This document shows, in pieces, positions 8,792 to 12,636 of a stretch of 12,636 nt of DNA (positions within the stretch are counted from its first letter, which is position 1; every line of letters begins with the position of its first letter). Source of the DNA: Flavobacterium sp. (GTDB lineage: Bacteria; Bacteroidota; Bacteroidia; Flavobacteriales; Flavobacteriaceae). A program made the position numbers and the translations under genes. The stretch lies in contig JALRGZ010000045.1 in the NCBI GenBank assembly GCA_023253295.1, forward strand, positions 1 through 12,636, given 5' to 3'. The notes beneath the pieces are model-generated. The model was not told the DNA's origin. It searched no databases and was given only the letters and a program-made list of their open reading frames with translations.

Positions 8792-9373
8792 TTATAAGCT
8801 TTTTAAAGCTTGTTTAATAATCGATTCAACTGTTGCCTCCGGATTCTCTTTTACAATTTTATCTATCACTTTTTCGGAAGCCTTTCTAACAAAACCTAAA
8901 ACCTCTAATGCAGATAACGCTTCATCCCTGTTTGTATTGCTTTGTGACATAGAAACTTCATCTAAATCATACAATTTCAATACTTTTTCCTTTAAATCCA
9001 AAATTACTCTTTGGGCTGTTTTACTACCAATCCCTTTAATGGACTGGATCGTATTCACATCTCCAGATGCAATAGCATGTGTAATTTGTTTAGGATCTAA
9101 AGAAGATAACATGGTCCTTGCAATAGCTGCTCCAATACCCGAAACAGATAATAACAATTTAAATATTTCTTTTTCTGATTTCTCCACAAAACCATAAATA
9201 GTATGTGCATCTTCTTTAATTTGAAGATAAGTAAAAACTTTAATAAAATCAGAATTGGGAAGTAATGAATAAGTATGTAGAGAAATATGAACTTCATAGC
9301 CTACACCACCACAATCAATAACAAGTTGTGTTGGTGTTTTTTCAACTAACTTCCCTTGTAAATGTGCAATCAT
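8792..9373 (-). CDS. ruvA: Holliday junction branch migration protein RuvA
   Basis: RuvA binds four-way DNA junctions as a tetramer or octamer and loads the RuvB motor for branch migration; RuvC then resolves the junction. The 193 residues cover all three domains. An N-terminal OB fold (about 1-62, starting MIAHLQGKL and containing GGVGYEV) carries the acidic-pin pair E54-D55 before the IYGF strand end. Two helix-hairpin-helix motifs follow, around SVSGIGAAIA (76-85) and SIKGIGSKTAQRV (111-123). After an acidic and polar linker (about 136-149) comes the small RuvB-contacting domain III (150-193, EALSALEVLGF). The gene begins 7 bases after maeB and ends 22 bases before sprA, so it looks like the middle gene of an operon. 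ruvB and ruvC are not in the window. No SOS-type operator was recognised upstream. Confidence 0.97.
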   Translation of the reverse strand: MIAHLQGKLVEKTPTQLVIDCGGVGYEVHISLHTYSLLPNSDFIKVFTYLQIKEDAHTIYGFVEKSEKEIFKLLLSVSGIGAAIARTMLSSLDPKQITHAIASGDVNTIQSIKGIGSKTAQRVILDLKEKVLKLYDLDEVSMSQSNTNRDEALSALEVLGFVRKASEKVIDKIVKENPEATVESIIKQALKSL

Positions 9374-9380
9374 TTAAATA

Positions 9381-11669
9381 TTATTTCAAATTGTTTTTTC
9401 TTTTTTCCTTTTCCTGGGCATCAATCACAGTTATAGCTGCCATATTTACCATTTCTTCTACACTTGCTCCTAATTGAAAGATATGCACCGGTTTACCCAT
9501 TCCCATCATGATAGGTCCTATTGAACCTGTTTTATACAGTTCTTTCATTAATTTATAGGTAACATTAGCAGAATCCAGACTTGGAAAAATCAAGGTATTC
9601 ACTTTTTTACCCGCCAATTTTGAAAAAGGGAATTTTTCGCTTAACATTTCTGGATTCAAAGCAAAATCGGCTTGAATTTCACCATCAACAACTAAATCCG
9701 GATAATGCTCGTGTAAATAAGCTACCGCATCTCTTACTTTGGACGCATTTTGATGTGTTGAAGAACCAAAATTCGAATAAGAAACCATTGCAATAACTGG
9801 CTCAACTCCAAAAATCTTAGCCGTTTTTGCAGTCATCAAGGCAATTTTAACCAATTCTTCAGATGATGGATTAATATTAATTGCTGTATCCGACAAAAAC
9901 ATTGGACCTCTTGACGTCATCATCATATTAGCAGTTGCCACTAAAGCCGCTCCTTGTGCTTTATCTACCAATTGTAATATAGGTTTAACAACTGTTGAAT
10001 AACTTCTGGTATATCCAGTAACTAAACCATCTGCTTCCCCTGTATTTACCATCATGGCAGCATAGTAATTTCGCTCACGCATTAATTTTTGTGCGTCTAA
10101 TAACGAAATCCCTCTTCTTTTGCGGGACTCCCAATAGGTGTTAGCATATCGGTTTCTTCTTGCTTCTTCTTTTTTTGTTTTTGGATCAATAATTTCTACA
10201 TCAGCATCAAAACCTAATTCCTCTTTTAATTCATGAATAATATCTTTATTTCCAAGCAAAATAGGAAAACCAATACCTTCTTCATAAACAATTTGGGCAG
10301 CTTTCAATACATCTAAGTGATCTGCTTCGGCAAAAACAATTCTCTTAGGATCCATCTTAGCTCGATTAGTAATCAATCGAACCATTTTATTATCATTGCC
10401 TAGTCGCTCTAAAAGTTCTTCTTCATATTTATTCCAATCGGTAATTGGATTTTTAGCAACTCCTGATTCGATTGCTGCTTTTGCCACAGCAGGAGAAACG
10501 GTATTAATCAATCTAGGATCAAAAGGTTTCGGAATAATATATTCGCGACCAAAACCTAATTTGGTAGCTCCATAAGCCACATTTACTTGTTCAGGCACCG
10601 ACTCTTTAGCCAAGGCTGCTAAAGCACGAACAGCAGCCATTTTCATAGCTTCATTAATTTTCGTAGCACGAACATCTAAAGCACCTCTAAAAATATAAGG
10701 AAAACCTAAAACGTTATTAATTTGGTTAGGATAATCTGAACGTCCGGTAGCCATAATTACATCTTTACGCGTTTCAACCGCTAAGTTGTAATCGATCTCA
10801 GGATTTGGATTTGCCATAGCAAAAACAATTGGGCATTCGTTCATAGAAAGCAACATTTCCGGTGATACAATATTTCCAGATGACAAACCTATGAACACAT
10901 CCGATCCTTTCATAGCATCTGCCAGTGGAATTAAATCACCATCAACGGCAAACTTCAATTGCATTTCAGTAAGCGATGTATTACTCTTAGTAAGCAATCC
11001 TTTACTGTTGTACATTAAAATATTTTCACGTTTCACTCCTACAGCAATGTACAAATCGGCACAAGCTAAAGCTGCTGAACCAGCTCCGGAGATAACCATT
11101 TTTACTTCCTCTGGTTTTTTACCTGCAATTTCTAATGCATTAATTAAACCAGCCGCAGAGATAATTGCAGTACCATGTTGGTCATCATGCATCACCGGAA
11201 TATTCAATTCTTCTACCAAACGTCTTTCGATTTCAAAAGACTCCGGGGCTTTAATATCTTCTAAATTGATTCCGCCAAAAGTAGGTGCAATATTTTTTAC
11301 TGTTTGAATAAACTCTTCGACATTCTTAGTATCTACTTCAATATCAAAAACATCAATATCAGCAAAAATTTTAAATAACAAACCTTTACCTTCCATTACT
11401 GGCTTACCGGCTTCAGGACCAATATCTCCTAAACCTAAAACTGCAGTACCATTACTAATAACTGCTACTAAATTTCCTTTTGCAGTATACTTATAAACAT
11501 TTTCAACGTCTTTCTCAATCTCTAAACAAGGTTCAGCAACTCCGGGAGAATATGCTAATGACAAATCTCTTTGTGTAGCATATTTTTTTGTTGGAACAAC
11601 TTGGATTTTACCTGGTGTAGGTTTAGCATGATATAATAGTGCTTCTCTTCTTTTACTCTCTTTATTCAT
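9381..11669 (-). CDS. maeB: NADP-dependent malic enzyme with phosphotransacetylase-like C-terminal domain
   Basis: MaeB-type enzymes decarboxylate malate to pyruvate and make NADPH, in the cytosol. At 762 residues it matches the two-part MaeB architecture. The malic-enzyme half (about 1-425) shows the catalytic Tyr40 in AYSPGVAEPC, the catalytic Lys95 in MEGKGLLFK, metal-ligand acids in NLEDIKAP (135-142) and HDDQHGT (161-167), and the dinucleotide-binding loop GAGSAA (195-200). The second half (about 430-755) resembles phosphate acetyltransferase, e.g. TGEADGLVTGYTRSY and the late stretch MGMGKPVHIFQLGASVEEMVNMA. In characterised MaeB proteins this domain is regulatory and binds acetyl-CoA rather than catalysing transfer; I infer the same here. 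NADP preference is assigned by family, not from a decisive residue. It is the first gene of the probable maeB-ruvA-sprA unit. Start ATG at 11667-11669, with a promoter element 23 bases upstream. Confidence 0.96.
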   Translation of the reverse strand: MNKESKRREALLYHAKPTPGKIQVVPTKKYATQRDLSLAYSPGVAEPCLEIEKDVENVYKYTAKGNLVAVISNGTAVLGLGDIGPEAGKPVMEGKGLLFKIFADIDVFDIEVDTKNVEEFIQTVKNIAPTFGGINLEDIKAPESFEIERRLVEELNIPVMHDDQHGTAIISAAGLINALEIAGKKPEEVKMVISGAGSAALACADLYIAVGVKRENILMYNSKGLLTKSNTSLTEMQLKFAVDGDLIPLADAMKGSDVFIGLSSGNIVSPEMLLSMNECPIVFAMANPNPEIDYNLAVETRKDVIMATGRSDYPNQINNVLGFPYIFRGALDVRATKINEAMKMAAVRALAALAKESVPEQVNVAYGATKLGFGREYIIPKPFDPRLINTVSPAVAKAAIESGVAKNPITDWNKYEEELLERLGNDNKMVRLITNRAKMDPKRIVFAEADHLDVLKAAQIVYEEGIGFPILLGNKDIIHELKEELGFDADVEIIDPKTKKEEARRNRYANTYWESRKRRGISLLDAQKLMRERNYYAAMMVNTGEADGLVTGYTRSYSTVVKPILQLVDKAQGAALVATANMMMTSRGPMFLSDTAININPSSEELVKIALMTAKTAKIFGVEPVIAMVSYSNFGSSTHQNASKVRDAVAYLHEHYPDLVVDGEIQADFALNPEMLSEKFPFSKLAGKKVNTLIFPSLDSANVTYKLMKELYKTGSIGPIMMGMGKPVHIFQLGASVEEMVNMAAITVIDAQEKEKRKNNLK

Positions 11670-11691
11670 AAATGCAGTTTTATCTTATATA

Positions 11692-11699
11692 CAAAGATA
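11692..11699 (-). promoter_or_regulatory. Candidate -7 promoter element for maeB-ruvA-sprA
   Basis: The minus strand reads TATCTTTG, a full match to the Bacteroidota TAnnTTTG -7 element, 22 bases before the maeB ATG. It sits downstream of the terminator of the CBS gene, where a new transcription unit is expected to begin. The expected -33 region reads TTAA rather than TTG, so the match rests on the -7 element and its position. The 148-base gap between maeB and the CBS gene holds this element and the terminator; I see nothing else in it. Confidence 0.55.
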
Positions 11700-11769
11700 G
11701 AAGTCTAAACTGAAAAAGTTAACATTTTCATAATTCTTTTAAAAGAACCTAAAAATAATCTAATAAAAA

Positions 11770-11791
11770 AAGCCACTAAATTTAGTGGCTT
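11770..11791 (-). terminator. Rho-independent terminator after the CBS-domain gene
   Basis: A perfect 22-base palindrome (11-base arms, AAGCCACTAAA and its complement), folding as a stem of about 9 bp with an AATT loop. On the minus strand it is followed by a run of seven Ts (11765-11771). It lies 26 bases after the stop codon of the CBS gene. The opposite side has no T-tract, so it acts mainly on minus-strand transcripts and insulates the maeB promoter. Confidence 0.9.
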
Positions 11792-11817
11792 ACTCTATAC
11801 AATTTATTATGAGACAA

Positions 11818-12252
11818 CTAAGATTGTGTTCCATTTATATAGGAATCTAACAATTGAATGGTTTCTTTTTGTTTTTCGATAATACATTTTACGACATCTC
11901 CTATAGAAATCAATCCTATAACCTTATCATCTTCCACAACCGGCAAATGGCGTATCCTTTTAGCAATCATCATTTCCATACAATTATCCAAATCATCGGT
12001 AGGCTTTACGGTAAAAACATTACTTACCATAATTTCATGAACCATAGTCGTTTTAGATGATTTATCCTTTAAAATAACTTTTCGAGCATAATCCCTTTCA
12101 GAGAAAATTCCTTTGAGCTGATCATCTTCTATAACCAATATTGCTCCAACATTTTTCTCACTCATTACTTTTATTGCATCATAGACGCTAATCGTAGAAA
12201 CAACTGAATACACATCGTTTCCTTTCGTGCTTAATATTTGATTTACAGTCAT
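11818..12252 (-). CDS. Small tandem CBS-domain protein
   Basis: A 144-residue protein consisting of little more than a CBS pair (Bateman module). CBS1 spans about 8-65, ending in the characteristic GIFSERDYARKV (48-59). CBS2 spans about 72-130 with EIMVSNVFTV, RIRHLPVVEDDKVIGLISIGDVV. Such modules bind adenosyl ligands (AMP, ATP, SAM or NADH in different members) and report energy or redox state; the partner and ligand of this one cannot be told from sequence. There is no membrane segment or signal peptide. I chose the ATG at 12250-12252 because MTVNQILSTKG is where homologous stand-alone CBS proteins begin. An in-frame ATG at 12301-12303 would add 17 Phe/Leu/Tyr-rich residues encoded by T-runs that look like leader DNA. 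It is the only complete gene here with a TAG stop. It is flanked by queG upstream and a terminator downstream, so it is probably a single-gene unit or the end of the queG unit. Confidence 0.88.
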   Translation of the reverse strand: MTVNQILSTKGNDVYSVVSTISVYDAIKVMSEKNVGAILVIEDDQLKGIFSERDYARKVILKDKSSKTTMVHEIMVSNVFTVKPTDDLDNCMEMMIAKRIRHLPVVEDDKVIGLISIGDVVKCIIEKQKETIQLLDSYINGTQS

Positions 12253-12339
12253 ATCTAGAAATTTTAAGAAGTATAAATATAAAAAAAAATCATCAAAAAC
12301 CACTTTATAAGCATTGATAATTTTAATTTCTTTTTGATA

Positions 12340-12636
12340 TTATTTCTTCAAAAAATCGATATTCCTTTGTAGACCTTGGAATTTCGTTCGTTTTACAGCC
12401 GAATTCTTAAAAACAATTTTAAAAGTTTCCTCTGTCATTTCTTCCCAATCTCTTTTAGTCATAGAAAGCAATTCGGGATTAGGATTAAACAAAGGCTCAT
12501 TGTGGCTTTTGGAAAAACGATTCCAAGGACAAACATCCTGACAAGTATCACAACCGAAAGCCCAATCATCAAATTGACCTTTCATTTCCGCAGGGAGATT
12601 ATCTTTTAGCTCAATTGTAAAATAAGAAATACATTT
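12340..12636 (-). CDS. queG: Epoxyqueuosine reductase QueG (C-terminal part; 5' end cut by window edge)
   Basis: QueG reduces epoxyqueuosine to queuosine in tRNA, using cobalamin and two [4Fe-4S] clusters; it is the last step of queuosine synthesis, in the cytosol. The 98 residues seen run from the window edge to a TAA stop. They begin within CISYFTIEL, whose Cys is a cluster ligand in the family. FGCDTCQDVCPWN follows, with the C-x2-C-x3-CP ligand set. The distance of 27 residues between the first Cys and the Cys of GCD agrees with what I recall for the structurally known enzyme. The end, SAVKRTKFQGLQRNIDFLKK, matches the short family form lacking C-terminal HEAT repeats. An internal ATG at 12583-12585 is not the start, because the frame is open and conserved upstream of it. 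No clear terminator follows before the CBS gene. Confidence 0.93.
   Translation of the reverse strand, partial: KCISYFTIELKDNLPAEMKGQFDDWAFGCDTCQDVCPWNRFSKSHNEPLFNPNPELLSMTKRDWEEMTEETFKIVFKNSAVKRTKFQGLQRNIDFLKK

Noticed and set aside
8796..8811. Inverted repeat AAGCTTT-TT-AAAGCTT at the end of ruvA
   Set aside because: It overlaps the last ruvA codons, has only a 2-base spacer and no T-tract on the minus strand, so it is not a terminator; it is easily explained by AT-rich codons.
8781..9197. 138-codon plus-strand open frame opposite ruvA
   Set aside because: It lies wholly opposite a clear ruvA, has no recognisable domain and no promoter-like element; it is a frame shadow.
10891..11307. 138-codon plus-strand open frame opposite maeB
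   Set aside because: Antisense to the conserved malic-enzyme core; composition follows from the maeB codons. No independent sign of coding.
12274..12281. TATATTTA as a possible -7 element for the CBS gene
   Set aside because: The last base differs from TAnnTTTG, the nearest upstream TTG is at the wrong spacing, and the region is nearly all A/T, so a chance match is likely.
12376..12609. Plus-strand frame opposite queG
   Set aside because: The opposite strand holds the conserved FeS-cluster motif of QueG; this frame is its shadow.
1..12636. Search for an undescribed defence, mobile or biosynthetic system
   Set aside because: All genes belong to known families, are on one strand, and are evenly AT-rich; there are no direct-repeat arrays, integrase or transposase genes, tRNA-linked attachment sites or toxin-antitoxin-like pairs. 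I do not see a novel system here.

Overview
The window reads as chromosomal DNA of a Flavobacterium-like member of the Bacteroidota. It is strongly AT-rich. Start codons lack obvious Shine-Dalgarno sequences, and several genes are preceded by the Bacteroidota -7 promoter element TAnnTTTG. It also encodes SprA, the giant outer-membrane translocon of the type IX secretion system (T9SS), which is confined to this phylum. The species cannot be named from the sequence alone. Every supported gene lies on the minus strand, so transcription runs from high to low coordinates.

In the direction of transcription, the window opens with the 3' end of queG (epoxyqueuosine reductase, tRNA modification; cut by the right edge). 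Next comes a small two-CBS-domain protein closed by a strong hairpin terminator (11770-11791). A promoter at 11692-11699 then starts a tight run of maeB (malic enzyme fused to a phosphotransacetylase-like domain), ruvA (Holliday-junction binding) and sprA, with gaps of only 7 and 22 bases. After an 82-base gap with its own promoter comes gcvH (lipoyl carrier of the glycine cleavage system). It overlaps a VanZ-like membrane protein gene, and that pair ends at a UUCG-tetraloop terminator (675-694). The last gene is deoC (deoxyribose-phosphate aldolase), cut by the left edge.

The genes do not form one pathway. Central metabolism (MaeB, GcvH, DeoC), DNA repair (RuvA) and tRNA modification (QueG) surround one very large secretion gene that fills more than half the window. 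The plausible functional link is transcriptional: sprA appears to be read as the distal gene of a housekeeping operon rather than beside other T9SS genes.

I found no mobile element, CRISPR array, tRNA, rRNA, phage remnant or convincing unknown system. No gene-free stretch exceeds about 150 bases. The points worth a second look are details: the unusual loops and lone cysteine pair of SprA, the start codon of the vanZ-like gene, the start of the CBS gene and the operon layout.
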